A stretch of 64,000 bases of DNA from Vitis vinifera (lineage: Eukaryota > Streptophyta > Magnoliopsida > Vitales > Vitaceae): positions 573,001 to 637,000 of the forward strand of contig NC_081815.1 in assembly GCF_030704535.1 (NCBI RefSeq), written 5' to 3'. The notes under the pieces were generated by a model. It searched no databases and was not told the DNA's origin. It saw only the letters and a program-made list of their open reading frames with translations. The position numbers were made by a program, and so were the translations under genes. Shown in pieces: positions 14,601 through 27,842 of this stretch (positions within the stretch are counted from its first letter, which is position 1; every line of letters begins with the position of its first letter).

Positions 14601-14900
14601 GCTATTTTTATGAGGAAAAGGATATTGGCTGATAGCAACAGAAGCAAAAAGTGACTTATAACACTGAATTTTTTAACTTCCCTTCTGGCAAACAAAAGAT
14701 GAGATACAGAGGAGGTTCCCTGGGTGCTCAGCAACTGCAAGATGTGACCAACCCATCAGTGCCAATCAACTGAAGATTTGATAATCAGTTATTACTACGA
14801 CAAAAGTGTCCGGGACAAAGTTCTTTCTGGAACTACCCTGGATATAACTCTCAACCCAACACCCTATAATTTTCTCCTGATCATGTAGCAATGGAAAAAC
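11700..14900. other. Intergenic region between the PMEI-like gene and KAS II
   Basis: No coding region is supported. It contains poly-T/A tracts, an AT-rich zone and a probable decayed LTR fragment (about 13080-13790). The right end, from about 14560, is likely the 3' UTR and downstream sequence of the minus-strand KAS II gene. Confidence 0.55.
13080..13790 (+). mobile_element. Probable decayed LTR retrotransposon fragment (solo-LTR-like)
   Basis: The 5' part repeats 'ctagttgag / ctagtcgag' motifs in both orientations. The 3' part contains a 'ttgtaacctttgtgaggtga' stretch and then 'gattaataaaaccctcattaagtt', a layout I associate with R-U5 regions of plant LTRs. No internal domains, primer-binding site or matching second LTR are visible, and the ends are not defined. 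The identification is pattern memory plus inference. Confidence 0.35.
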
Positions 14901-15041
14901 AAGCTTCAGCGTTAACAACTCCACCTGGAGCTTGGTTTCTATCTCGTATTCCAGTACCCAGGAACTAAAACAAAAGAAGGTTGCATACCTAGATACATTT
15001 GGCCTCATTAAAGTGAGCAAGTTCAGAGTAGGCCACAAGGT

Positions 15042-18000
15042 CTATTTGTAAGGGGCAAATATGATTGATGAATTGTGGCCGCCAAACCCAAATGAATTAG
15101 ACAATGCCACCTTGATGTCGAGTCTTTCTTTCTTTGAGCCCACTAGCAAATCCGTATCCTGATTTAATGTTCTAGCAGTGTTAGACGATCGCTGCTATAA
15201 AATGAAACTGGTAGTTGAATTTTGAAGTTAGCTAACGACTTTACATAGAGAAACAAACTCAGTAGCTGACTTTACAGCCAGTTTTGCTATTTCTAACAAT
15301 TTGTGGATAGGAAGATTTGTACTCCAATGAATTACCTCAGGATGTATGATTTAATGGTAAATGATTATATGGCAGTTAAAAAGGGTTATCTAACTTGCCA
15401 TAAGAGACCCTGTCATTAAGTATCATACATTTAATAAAAAAATGGTGATGAAGGTGTAAATACATACCACACCCTCCTCCGGGCTCTCAAGGTTGATATT
15501 TGGATGAACCCACCCTGTCCGTATGGCCTAGAAGGGAAATACAATGTCATGTAAAAAGGTAAACAAAAGAAGGGAATCAAATGGTAAGTTTCTATAGATC
15601 CACACAAAAAATGAAAAAACCAACTATTCGATTTAAACCAAACTGTTGATAGAGGGACCCTGCATGAGGGCATATTGACACTTAGGGAAGACATGCACCA
15701 TGCCTGGAACATAATTCAAATCCAGGGACCATTGACTTTCCCAGAACTTGGAAATGCGAGAGAACAGAAATGCTCTTTATTTTCAAAACACATTGGGCTA
15801 TATTGTAGTTATAGCAGTAAGGGAAAGTAGATTATATAACCTTCCCTTCTGTTAGAATAAACCAAAACACACCACTAACTTGAATTTGTAAAATCAAAGA
15901 TAGAACCACGCATATATTAAATCCTCCCAGAAAGATTCCCCTTTCATTCAAATATACTGATATAAAACCTCCAAAGAAGAAGATTTACAACAGAAAGCAC
16001 ACATTCAGCACTGCACAATACATTTCAGTCTCTCTTATTAGCAACTGCGGTCCTCAAACACTACAAGCCAGGGCAACATTGAAATTATTGTCTTTAAGTG
16101 GTTTCGGCAACAAATGAGGAGGATGTGATTTTACAGTTGACCTAGCAAAAGCATGCCCGATGCCCAATTCTAATTTATGCCATATGACATGCCTATGCTC
16201 CATGTCTGCACCACGTTTTGGGTGCTGATGTTTCAACCATTCCAATATACCATCTTCAAACCAGATTATATGCTGTTAGATTAGTAATCATTTATATCTG
16301 TTACAACTCCCTGACTGATAGCATGTTAATTAGCCAGAGTAATTTCTCTTTAATCCCTGGGTGTTATCTATGACAAATGGATCCCTTCTGTCACCAGGAA
16401 TGGGGACCCTTTCCTCATCTATCAACATGAGAGTTATCAATATATACTGAACTATTATCGATATCAATGTTAATAAGGACATATTGACATTGTCAAAAAA
16501 CCTAACAAGGCAAACAATATATCAATATATTCATACTAACAATGAATTATTCCCACCAGTATAAATAACAGTTATAAACATTTAAAGAGTGGATGCTCAC
16601 TAAGGTCATCCAGTCAAACAAGTCCAACAAATATAGGCCCATCAGCTTAGTGACATCAATTGATCTTATCATGTTGCATTAGGTATTAAAGCTTTCATTT
16701 TCAAAGAAATTGCCAACAAGTCTTCATTTTGTGACCTTCAGAATAAAAGTTTTCCAAATGACACCCACAGTTGGGTACATCTTGCACTGTTAAACAAGTA
16801 AACATACATGGACATTAATTGAAACTCATTTTTTATTTGGAAGTTTAAAAACCAGGTGTCCCCAAGGAAAATTAGGAATTTGAAGTTGAACTTCCATAAG
16901 CACTTAAATTTTCTGGTAGATGTGCCTACACATAGACCATTAATGCCCAACAATGAAGAGGGCTCAACGAGGAATAGATGCATCACAAAGATGAAATGCA
17001 ATGAGGAAATTAAATTATCACTACCCATGCATAGAATGTAATGAGTAAATTGATTTATGTCATTTGAAGAAATGAAGGAGCGTAAAGGGTTTAAGTCAGA
17101 TAAAATTGTATGATGCACGAAGCACTCCCACTTTTTATACAAGAGATGCCAATGGAATAGATGATAGATACACTTTAAATACCCTTCTTAATAGTAATAA
17201 CCATATTTTACTTTTTCAATTACAAATAGTATCAATTACGAGCAATTTATCCTTAAAGTTTACTGGTGAATGCTCATAAGCTGAAACTAATGTTATAATA
17301 AAATGCAGTGCAATCAAAGAGCCCTTCATAGAAACAAGAAAATAAGAAACAATGCTATAATTTTGAATTTAAAATTATGGATTTTTCTGATATTTACCAC
17401 ACCTAAAGCCATGAATGGTTGGTTACCTGTATTGTTGCAATGGCCTCCACTGCACCAGCTGCTCCTAGCAGGTGACCAATCATAGATTTTGTAGAGTTCA
17501 CTTTTAACTATTTTTTTTTTTAAAAAAAAAGAATAAATTTAGAGAACTCATCAAGCACAGCATATCAGCATATAATGGTTTTAGAAACAAACAAATAAAA
17601 GAAAAATACCATGCATTTAAGTTACCTCAGGATTCTGGCCAAAACAACGAACAAGGGCTTGGTACTCTCTAAAGTCTCCAGCAAGTGTGGAGGTAGCATG
17701 TGCATTTATGTAATTCACATCTTCTCTGGACACCCCGGATCGAGCCAAGGCACTTTCTATGCAGAGAATGACACCAGCACCTGTTTTCAGATGTTAACCA
17801 AAGAATGTTAGCTTGCATTTACAAGTGCCTAGCATGGTTGCAAGGGGCAAACATGATGACTATCTCAGAACTCCAGGACCATTCACTAATGGAAATAATC
17901 CACATTGTGACTTTGTGAGAACTGATCAGAGAACTGTAAACAAATAAAAACTACCAGCCTAAACTTGCTCAGGAAAATGCAACATAGTGAAGCATGTTAT

Positions 18001-21000
18001 GAAAAAAGAAGCATATGGGCAAAAATAGAATTATTAACTTGAGAATTTCACAACTACTTTTAGGAGGTTTTTTAAAATACATATATATTTATATATTTGA
18101 AATATTAATGAACAATTCATTAAATCATTGACATCAAGTTGGTAGGGCCTTCTTGAGAAAATATTAATATATGGGTACTTCTCTCAAGTTATTCAGAGAA
18201 TTTGCTTTGAATGGCTGCTGGGAATTAGAAAATCAAAAACCAAATTGAGCCATGTGAAGGGCAGCTGAATGGTAAATTAGTGATCCATTACATACTCCCT
18301 TTGTTGCTACATAAATGCATTCACTAAAATATTCTCAATGTTTATTTGATACATCAGTAGCCTAATTGAAGAAACAGCTAGTCAAGCCCATGGAGTGCCT
18401 GAATGATACACCTAGGGACTAGGATATGCGTCGGTGATGGACTGAACTGTATTTCATACATAATATATCACATAGTATATTACATGGGACTATAAACAAG
18501 AACACCAACAAACAAGAAAAATAGCCAGAAAAATAAAAGAAAATTAAAATCCTTCAGCCCAGATCACATAGGACTTTCATGGGTGTAGAATAAGAACAAA
18601 AAGACTTGGCACAATACCATCAGGGTGAGGCTCAGTCATGTGGTAGGCATCACAAGTGAAGCTTCCACCCAGAAATTCTGCATAAATTTTTGCACCTCTT
18701 TTCTGAAAAATCAGAAAGAAATGATTAAACAACCAAGAAATAATTAGACTAAGGATTCCTAAAAAAGACACACACACACACCAAAAAAAGGGAATCTTGA
18801 TCACAACATATGAAAATGATCAAGTGCTACCAGAGATTAGCAAACAAGAAAAATATGAGAAATTAGAAACCAATGCATTGAAGAGAATATGGGTAGCAAC
18901 AGTTGACAACAAGATTAAGGAGAGTTTTTATCTAAGACAAATCTGCAGGGGCAACCAAGGGCAATGGAGGCCTTTGTAGATAGCGATTCAATGAAAATTT
19001 GAAGCTCTACATGAACAAAATTGAATGAAACAGAACCTGGGTCAATGCCGCAACAGAAGACACCATAACCCATCATTTAAGAATAGAACATTGCCTTCAA
19101 TGAAAATAGAAGACATGTATTGACACTAAGTAGTTGAAATTTATGGTTTTGTTGAGTTGATGCAAGTATACCTTAGCATGCTCTAATTCTTCTAAAAGCA
19201 GGACCCCAGCTCCTTCTCCCATAACAAATCCATCACGGTTCTGTTTAAAAAGAGAACCATATTTCAAGATAATCATTACCATAAACTACAGAAGAAACGA
19301 AAATGACACAATAGCTTTGACAGAAATGTCTAAAACAAATTTAAAAATAAAAATAAGCCCAACAGTACAGAAATTTTGGATCCAGATATACTCGTGAATT
19401 TTGTACTCCACACACTGTCAAATTTCCCATTTTCAAATCGGGTTTCCTCTTATGAAAATACAACATTTGGTTCTCATGATCCAAAATTATCATTTACTTA
19501 TCCTCAAATTAACTAAAGATAATGTTGCTTTCAGTGCGTTTACTTATTATCATTAGAATCAAGAAGTTTGGCAAATCATTTCCTAAGATGTAGAAAATGA
19601 AAAAAAAAAGAGGGAAAAAATGAAAGCAGTAGATATATTAGGAATCTTACAGTATCCCAAGGACGTGAAGCTTTGGTAGGATCGTTGTTCCTCTGTGAAA
19701 GTGCTCTACAAGCAACAAAACCTCCCAAACCTGTGCCAATAATTATTATATAGACAACAACAAACTTCAAGCCACTCCAAATTGAGACTTACTGACTTGA
19801 AGGCAAAAGAAGAAACAGAATTAGATACCAATAGGTATGATTGCCGCATCTGAGCCACCACAAAGCATCATGTCCTGCAAGATCTCAGAAAATTAGAAAA
19901 TATTGCCGCAAAATTGAAATAGCAGTTTCCCCCGAGGCCTGACTAGCAGGGGGCAGGTGGAGCAGGTATAGGGAGGTTCTAGATTGGATCCAGAACAAAA
20001 AGGAAAAATCAGAATGATCATCTATGAAAAAGAAAATGAAGTAGCAGTTTTTTGTTTGACTTTACTATTAAACCATTCATGAAAAAATAAATACAACATT
20101 AGCAAAATATAAGAGAATCATAAATATCCAGTGCTCAATGCAAGACACTTACAGCTTCACCCCTGATGATATGATTTGATGCGTTCAATATACAGAAGTT
20201 GCTGGTAGCACAAGCAGTAGATATTGAATAATTTGGGCCCATCCACCCCTGCAGTTCGGTAGAAAATAAGCAGTTGAAAGGTCATTTCCAAACGTTAATA
20301 CCGATATGGTTGTATCTCAATTAAACAATAATAGTAACAACAACAACAACAACAACAATAATAATAATAACACTGACCAAATCCATTGCAAGCATGGCAG
20401 AGCCCATATTTGTAGTGGCAAAAGGTACACAGAAAGGGTTCATCTTCCTATATGAGACCCTCAAAGCTTCTATGGCATCGTTAAAAACCTGTTCATTCAC
20501 AAAACAACCCCATAAAACAAAGTAATCAAGATACAGCAACAATGCAGGATGAATCTGCTTCCTTGCCCCCATTGCAGGTTATGGAGCTCTCATTTAGGGA
20601 ATTTGGAGCCAGGACCCCATTTTCTGGCTAAGAGATTTTCCAAGAGGATTCTGTTAATGGGCAAGGAAGTAGTGAACACCCCAAAAAGAATTAATCAATC
20701 TACAGAATGTGCAGTGCACAATGAATCTGCTTCCCAGGTTATGAAGCTGCATTTAATTGTCTGGAGCCCCAAGTTTCCTCTCCTGACAGGAAAATCTCCA
20801 AGAGAATCTCATTACATGGATAAGGATAATAGACTGCCTTTTACATGTGGAAAATTAAATATTGAAAACAAGTATCATCCCAATTTAAGATTATCTGGGT
20901 ACAATTGAGTCCTGTCTTTGGATTGCTTGTCTCACTCACATGGAAACCACATAGCCAACAGATGTGATGGGGGGTAAAAAGTTTCATGTTAGGTTTCTTA

Positions 21001-22764
21001 TAGAACATCAAATTTAAGATGACTCAGTAGAAGCTCATGACAGGGTTTTTCCTGCATTATCTATTTGTGTAAAATCTGTATCAAACTGTCAAAATTTACC
21101 TTGATGCCACCCATTGCTGAGCCAATCAAAACTCCACATCTAGATTTATCCAACTCATCAGTTACATCTTCTGTAATTCCACCATCCGCCAAGGCTTTCT
21201 TGCCGGCAGTGAGCATGTATAGCATGAACTTGTCCATCCTTTTGGAAAGTTTCGGTGCAATCCATCCATCTGTTGAGAAGGACTTGATCTCGCCAGCAAT
21301 TCTCTACAATATAAAGACAATACTAGTAAAATCTAGACCAAGCAAATGACTACAGTACAAAGAGATCGTAATAAGAATTACCGTTGGAAAATGAGAACAA
21401 TCAAAACTCTCTATTTCACTTATGCCACTAACACCCTCAAGCAGATTGTTGTAGAAGCTGTCTGGTTCATGACCAATTGGGCTCATGACCCCCATCCCTG
21501 TCACAACTACTCGCCTCTGTTCTGTAAGAGGTTTCTTCTTTGTTGTGACCTCCTTTGCAGGTTGCACAGCCACTGCCATGGTTTCCCCTAAATTTGCAAA
21601 TCAGTTAGGCCCATGTGGTGAATGTACCTCAGTAAGTATATAGGTAGTTTGGTACTTAGACAATTATATATGCAGAAGTAGCCTTCTGCGTTAGGACAAC
21701 TTAGCAACATCACAAAACTCCTAGATGAAGATTCGAATATTAAAACAACCTTGCCTACCACCTGAGTAGGTGAGAGTACACTCTCTTCATACTTGAGAGG
21801 GCTCTCTGAGATGATCTGGTCCAATAAACAAATGGTGAAACCAAACATCAAGTTCCTCAACAGAGCTTTTTTCATGGATCCTCTAAGCCTGTCACGTAAT
21901 TTATGTAGCTTAAAGGCAGCTGACTCCTAATAATAAAGATCAAGGAAATAACCAAGGCAACTACAATCATCAAAATCATAAGACCAAGTGGAATAATGAT
22001 GCCACTAGCATTCTGCACACAGCCTTCACATCTTGATACCAATTGTTCCCAAATAATAATAGAAGTAACAACTTGAAAAAAAAAAAACTGAGGAACATCC
22101 AATATTTGAGGTTTCAGCTTCTATTGATTCAATAATTTTTACAAAGATAGAATTAAGTAAAATCAATTTTCCACTACATAATTTATATAAAACACTGAAT
22201 TAATATCGAATCAAGCATGGCATCAACCCTGTGATGGGCAATATACAAATAAAACAGAATTCTGTCAAATGTTAGAATTCCAAATTTTTAAATTAAAAGC
22301 AATAACTAACACATTAAAATTGCATAAACTAGAGGCAGCAGCAACATGAATTAACCAAAAACAAAAACCAGCTCGATTCGAGTATAACACGAGAAGAAGG
22401 AATTACCCGAATGAGAGCCTCGATTGGTTCGCCTCTGCCTTCGATTCAGAGGAAGAGACTTGGATCCGAAAACCGACGAGAGAGCATTGTCACCGAAAAA
22501 GGCCGAGTAAGGAAGCCCCTTGGAGCTACAATACTGGTCGCAGGGCTCGAAAGCCAGACACGAGCTCACCAGACCCTGAATGCTCGACGAAATCGACCCA
22601 CCTCGAGCGAAGTCGCTGCATTGAGCCAAAACCCTCCTCCTCTTCCCCCACCTGCTCAATCTCTTCGAACACTGTACCATCGACGGTTTCGGCGCAAACT
22701 CATTGTCGGCGGTCACCGACATGCAAGCGGCCACTAGCCACGTGCAGAGAGGAGACGCCGCCAT
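15042..22764 (-). CDS. KAS2 (FAB1): Plastid 3-oxoacyl-ACP synthase II (KAS II)
   Basis: KAS II condenses palmitoyl-ACP with malonyl-ACP in the plastid, the step from C16 to C18 fatty acids. Thirteen coding exons (minus strand): 22764-22407, 21587-21382, 21303-21100, 20488-20378, 20248-20153, 19874-19829, 19730-19651, 19240-19172, 18702-18618, 17780-17626, 17507-17427, 15527-15468, 15158-15042. Phases close exactly to 555 residues, near the known plant length. Residues 1 to about 120 are Ser/Arg-rich and poorly conserved, as expected of a transit peptide. The thiolase-fold core starts at 'RRVVVTGMG'. Catalytic residues are visible: Cys306 (STACATS), His446 (NAHATST), Lys477 and His482 (STKSMIGH), and the glycine loop NSFGFGGHN at 538-546. 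'[12 protein letters not shown]', '[11 protein letters not shown]' and '[21 protein letters not shown]' (in part) match KAS II rather than KAS I. Intron 4 has a less common GTCAGT donor. Start is the first ATG of exon 1. Confidence 0.95.
16054..16272 (-). other. Protein-like open frame in KAS II intron 11, possible alternative last exon
   Basis: On the KAS II strand, an acceptor-like AACAG, preceded by a TACTAAT branch-like motif, is followed by 73 codons ending in TGA. The frame is phase 0 with respect to exon 11 (which ends at 17427), so splicing would stay in frame. The 72-residue translation looks like real protein (for example [19 protein letters not shown] and a [10 protein letters not shown] stretch), unlike the low-complexity translations around it. 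I do not recognise the family. A transcript using it would lose the C-terminal KAS strand with NSFGFGGHN. It could equally be a relic of another gene. Confidence 0.3.
20337..20371. repeat. AAC/AAT trinucleotide microsatellite
   Basis: A run of AAC units followed by AAT units lies in KAS II intron 4, immediately downstream (in gene direction) of the exon 4 donor site. It is a likely length-polymorphic marker and has no coding role. Confidence 0.8.
20541..20828. repeat. Diverged tandem duplication in KAS II intron 3
   Basis: A block starting 'gaatctgcttcc' at 20551 recurs at 20723, a spacing of 172 bases. Shared phrases in the same order include 'caggttatg.agct', 'tttggagcc/tctggagcc', 'ccaagag.at.ct' and 'atgg..aagga'. 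The copies are clearly diverged, so the duplication is old. It is non-coding. Confidence 0.55.
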
Positions 22765-22910
22765 GGGAGAGACACAGAAGAGATTAAGACGAAACAAAAC
22801 AAACAGTGAAGAGGAATAGAAAATTTCCGATCAATGGAGAGGTGTGAAGTCGGTGTGAAATCTCAATCTCAAATCTGAATCTACACTTCCATTGACGGAG
22901 AAGACGATGA

Positions 22911-23117
22911 TGTGGCTCTGTGCATTTCTCTGAAGAAACCACACCAAATGGAATCGAAACTCCTGCGGTGGAAGCCGTTTCAGATAGCCAAGTTTTGGAA
23001 CAATCTGAGTCGTCTCAAGAGACGACAGCGCCAAGTGCTCCCTCTCTGCAAGACTTGTTACGAAATGAGAGTGAGAAAACATGTATATATATATATATAT
23101 GTACATATATAATTTAA
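22911..23117 (+). pseudogene. Isolated exon-like open frame, possible gene fragment
   Basis: Reading + from the codon after an in-frame TGA (22908-22910), about 55 codons translate to a Ser/Thr/Glu-rich, protein-like sequence (it includes FSEETTPNGIETPAVEAV and SAPSLQDLLRNESEK). They run to a donor-like GTGAGA at 23071; the open frame itself then enters a TA microsatellite and stops at 23117. There is no in-frame ATG, and I cannot find a partner exon on either side. It lies only about 150 bases upstream of the divergently oriented KAS II start. It may be a truncated copy of an exon from a gene elsewhere. Chance is possible, because another frame is also open here. Confidence 0.25.
23083..23103. 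repeat. TA dinucleotide microsatellite
   Basis: An uninterrupted TA run terminates the exon-like open frame just upstream. It probably varies in length. Confidence 0.75.
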
Positions 23118-24129
23118 GGATCTCTGAGCCGAAACCAAAAAAATTATAAATTAGTGTTTTTACTAATGTTTAAATAAATAAAATTAATAATTAAGATTAT
23201 GTGTATTGTATTGTATGATGGCCTGTGGGCAGTTGGCACTCCTCTTGGTGAAATGACAATGCTACCCACTCCCCCAGTGCTGGGCCCCACTCACTGATGA
23301 GTAAGTTCCATTTATTCAATACACATTTGTGTCATTTTACGGCTTTGATTTTTGAGAAATACAAGAGAAAGTATGAGAAAAATAGAATGAACAAAAAAAA
23401 TTAAAATTTATTTTTTTCATATTTTGCAAGCGTGAAAAATTTTATCCCTTTTTTTTTTATTTTTTTAATATTTTCTCAAAACCAAACATATCATTCATAA
23501 TTAATAAAAAATTATAATACCGATAGGATATTTTAAAAGTTTTGATTTTTATTTTTATTTAACACAAAAAAAAAAAAGTAAACGATACTTTTGTATTGAA
23601 TTATTATAATTCTTCTTGAAAATCATTACATTTAAAAGAAAACAAAGAGAATGCATTATTTTTCAAAAAAGAATTCTTCTAAAAAATAATGATATGTTAG
23701 AAAATTTTATTACTTTATTTCACGGTTAGTAAAAGAGAGAAATATCTTTATTAGCAGGGATGGGTGCCCCTTTGTATCCAAACAGACGGGAACTGGACCA
23801 AGCCACCAAATTCACAATTAAATTCAATGCATCCCAAATCGCACCAAATGAAATTAATTTTCGTAATGGAATCAAATATCTTAGGTCATTTGTAATTTGC
23901 TGGATTTTAATATTTAGTTGGCACGTGGGCCTGGTGGTATTCGATTTAATAATAATATAATAGCAAGAAGAGAGAGCATATGCCATCGGTATATGGACAT
24001 TATAGCGTCGCAATACACATCAGAGTTTTGTAGGCTTTCTATGAAGCCATTAGCCATTCACAAGGCGCCACGATACCACCAAGCATTAGGATCCGTTTGG
24101 ATGAAAGGAAAGGGGAATCCTCCGAAAAC

Positions 24130-24775
24130 ACTCTTAGGTCATGTTTGGTAGCATGGAATAAAATAAAAGAAAGGATATTATATCATATCCCATGTTTGGT
24201 TTGAGATAGCTTACCATATCATATTCAACTAAATATGAGATAAAATAATTGATGTAATCTTTTTTTTTATCCATTTTACATAGATATATTAATGTTATCA
24301 ATTTTTTATTTTTTAAAATACTCATTTTACAAAATAATTTTTTTATTATAAATTAAATTTATGATAAAAAATAAAAATATATATTTATAAAATAATATTA
24401 ATATATGATATATAAATTATTTTTATATATTAAATAACAAAATATAAAAATTTATTTGTAAAGCTCAAATAATTTAATCATGAATATTATTAAGCATAAT
24501 AAAATTTTCATTTTTAAAGATTAAAAATATTTAAATGTAATATAATTTTTATTTTAAACATTAAAAATAATTTATATTTCACATTATTTTTTATTTATTT
24601 TATAAATTAAATATAAATATAATATAATATAACATATCATATTAGATATGTTACTTTAAAATATCACATCCGTAAGATACGTATATTTATGGATATCATG
24701 TTCGAAATCATATCCTATCCTATCACACGTAATCTTAATGGTTAAATCTTTTTGGAGATCTAAACAAACACGTTT
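24130..24775. mobile_element. Possible AT-rich MITE with 'catgtttggt' end
   Basis: The left side reads 'ggtcatgtttggtagcatgg' and then 'aggatattatatcatatcccatg'. The right side, reverse complemented, reads 'gtgataggataggatatgat' and then a 'cgaacatgatatcc' block. These are imperfect inverted arms around an AT-rich core without open frames. 'Catgtttggtagcatgg' ends are common in plant MITEs. I could not establish the target duplication, so the edges are approximate. Confidence 0.35.
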
Positions 24776-27700
24776 AGGTATTATATTTATATTTAACACA
24801 CCCAAGAAATTAAATATAAATAGAAAATGGGGTTTTAGATTCCATGATTATGAATTTTTTTCATTTTGAATAAGCAATGACAAATTCACAAGATATAAAT
24901 GAAAAATAAAATAGAGTTGTTATTTCCATTCCTTCCAAACGTGAGACAGTGTTTCCGGACAATTCAGCCACACTCATTTATAATTGTTTTGACAAAAGAT
25001 AACGCCTCATTGCTATTTCAACTCCTCCGTAAGATGAAGTCATAAAGCAGTGCAAATGGTGGTGACTGGTGAGGAATCAATGACAATAGCAGCATTATTT
25101 TCACATTTTAAATTAGGTTCAATGACTCGCTGCCGCTTTCTATATGGATTCCCTCCACCGGCGTCCATTCATTTTCCTTTCTCCTCCTCATTAAAAGATG
25201 GAAAAGAACCTATCATTTGTACCATGGCTTAGCCTATTGTTTATACAACAAAATGTAAAGTTGGGTTGAAGGAAAGAACAAAAAATATCCAAGGGTTCAT
25301 TTCGACTTTTTTATTTTGTTCTCAAAATAAAATAATTATAAATACAAAAAAAAAAAATTAAACGTTTTCATTAAAAAAAAAAAAAATTAAAAAGTAATAT
25401 TTAAGAACATGAGGAAAATTTATAATTTTTTAAGGAGATATTCCATTTTATATAAAAACTTCTGATTTAAAAAATAAAAAACAGAAACAACACTGAGATG
25501 ATTTAGATGTTACAGGAGAAAAAAAGAAAAAAGAAAAAAATCAAAGATATGGGAAAAAAATGTTTAAAAGATTTTATTATCTTATTTTATTTAGATGCCT
25601 CCCTCAATAATTTAAATTTTTTTTCCTTAATTTTTATAAGACAACCAATCAGAAAAGATAAATAATTTATTTTTTATTTTTTAATATTTTTTTCTTCCCT
25701 TTTCTTCCTGAGAACCAATAGTCTAAAACCTAGTTTTAAACTCCTCTGTAACGGAATATATCCATATACTACTTGCATGTGCCACTTGCCCAACTGAAAC
25801 CGTTCACGTTTATGTGCCCACCTGGTTGCCTGCCCCTAACCGGAAGTTTAAGACGCGATAGACATGACTTATGGTTTTGAAAACACATTTCAATGTAACT
25901 CATTACAAGGTGCAGTCATCTTTTTTAAAATGACGATTTTATTATATAATGTTTTAAGATAAAAATATAACTCATTTTTTTAAAATAAGAATTTGGTAAA
26001 AAAAAAAAATGAATCATATTTTAAAAGACGAATTTAATATAAAAAATAAATTTATTTTTGAAAAAATGAATTTAGTGCAAAAATAAAAGAGTTCAAACAA
26101 ATAAAATGAGTTTAAACATCGTATAGAAATAATTTATTGATTTAAATTTATTTTTTCTTTGTTCTTTCATTCTACTTTTATTTTATATTTTCCTTCCTCA
26201 TGTTCTCTCTCATATTTTCTAGAAACTAGACATGATTTAGGGAAAAAATAAATTTATCATATTTGATTTTACCATAAAAAAAATATAAAATTAAAATAAA
26301 ATATAATTACAATTACTTAAAGATTAATGCATTTTGAATTGTTTAATCTCCATATAGAAAAGTTAAAATGAGTGAAATGAATTTAAAATAATAATTAAAA
26401 ATAATTTATTAATCTTAAATATATATATCCCTTAAATTTTATGGAATTAACCATAACCTTAGATCACTTGCATATACAAGAAATAAGAAAGCAAGTCCTT
26501 GAAAAATGCGAGGAAAAACAAAAGGAAATAACATATAAAAGGAAAATGAAAGAAAATACTTTAATCATATCTGTTTCTTTTGTAGTTACATTATAAATCA
26601 AATTTTAGATTGTTTTCCAAAAACAAACATAGCATAACAGATGAGAATACCACTTGTACATAGTATTTATAGGACCATTATTAATAAGAGTTTGAAAGAA
26701 GCAGCCTACCATTCAACTATAAACCGAATATGAACGAGGGCTTACAAAATGCAAAGCAGCATTGACTTATAGAGAGGTCTTTAAATGACCCTAGGAGGTT
26801 TAATTCTTTCTTTTAGCAAGGAATTTTTCCCCGGCCCTACCTCAACAGGACCATAGACTAACATAATATGACTTTCCATCTTTTGAAAGGGAAGCAGCTA
26901 AAATAACATTAAAGGAAGATCAACTCTAACCAACAACACCAACCAAACCAAACATAATCGATAAGAGTCAGACGGCAGTTGGCTGCAAGACAACTAAGTT
27001 TGCTCGAAGAAATATAGTCTGTATGTACTCTGTACCCCGTTTCTCAACCATTACAATGCCACCATTTTGTTAAATAAAGGCATGTAAATATAGTCTGGTT
27101 TCGGCTCCACCTATCCCACCATATCATTTAGGGTCCGCTATAGTACCCAGTACCCAATCTCCACCTACTAATATATAGAACCAATCACGTGCATAAGTTA
27201 ATTTCATTGTTTTATACCTTACTCTTAATTTTTTATTTATATATTTTTATCATGTTTATTTACACTTTGATTGTATTTGTATCCACCATCATCCAATAGT
27301 TTAGATTTTATCATATGCTTTCAACGGCCAAGACTGCAAGTTCGGTACGTGTAGAATCAGTACCCTAAAATTTCCATATGGATTAATAAAGAATTGATGC
27401 TTCTAAAAAATGAGACAGTATAAATAAAAAAAAACTACCTAGGTTGCACTTTAGTTCAATATCTCACTAGCATCGACTGTTCCGTTTCACTTAGCAATTC
27501 TATTTTCTACACTTGATTTTTGTGGATGGGGGAAGAAGGAACAACCTAAATAAATAAATGCTGTACTTTGATCTAAACCATGAGAAACTTCTGCAAATGT
27601 TATGGTGAATGAGAGTAATGTGGCTCCACCTTTTTTGGGCAGCTTTGAAACGTGTCCTTGAAATCCACGCAAGCAAAGCCTCATTTGGATTTATAGCAAC

Positions 27701-27811
27701 AAAACCCAGCAAAAACAAATTCTGATTTCAACACTAAGCCCCATTTTCAACTAGGTTGCCTATGGTCGTATTGTAATACTGTCAAGCTTATTGGTATCCA
27801 ATAAATGAAAA

Positions 27812-27842
27812 GGGAGAGAGAGAGAGAGAGAGAGGGGGGGAG
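27812..27842. repeat. GA microsatellite with adjoining G run
   Basis: About a dozen AG units are followed directly by a run of G. It is simple-sequence DNA in the unannotated region between KAS II and the membrane-protein gene. Confidence 0.8.

Noticed and set aside
27487..27718. Two overlapping minus-strand frames of 65 and 72 codons
   Set aside because: Both frames are open over the same bases, neither has a recognised domain, and no exons chain to them.
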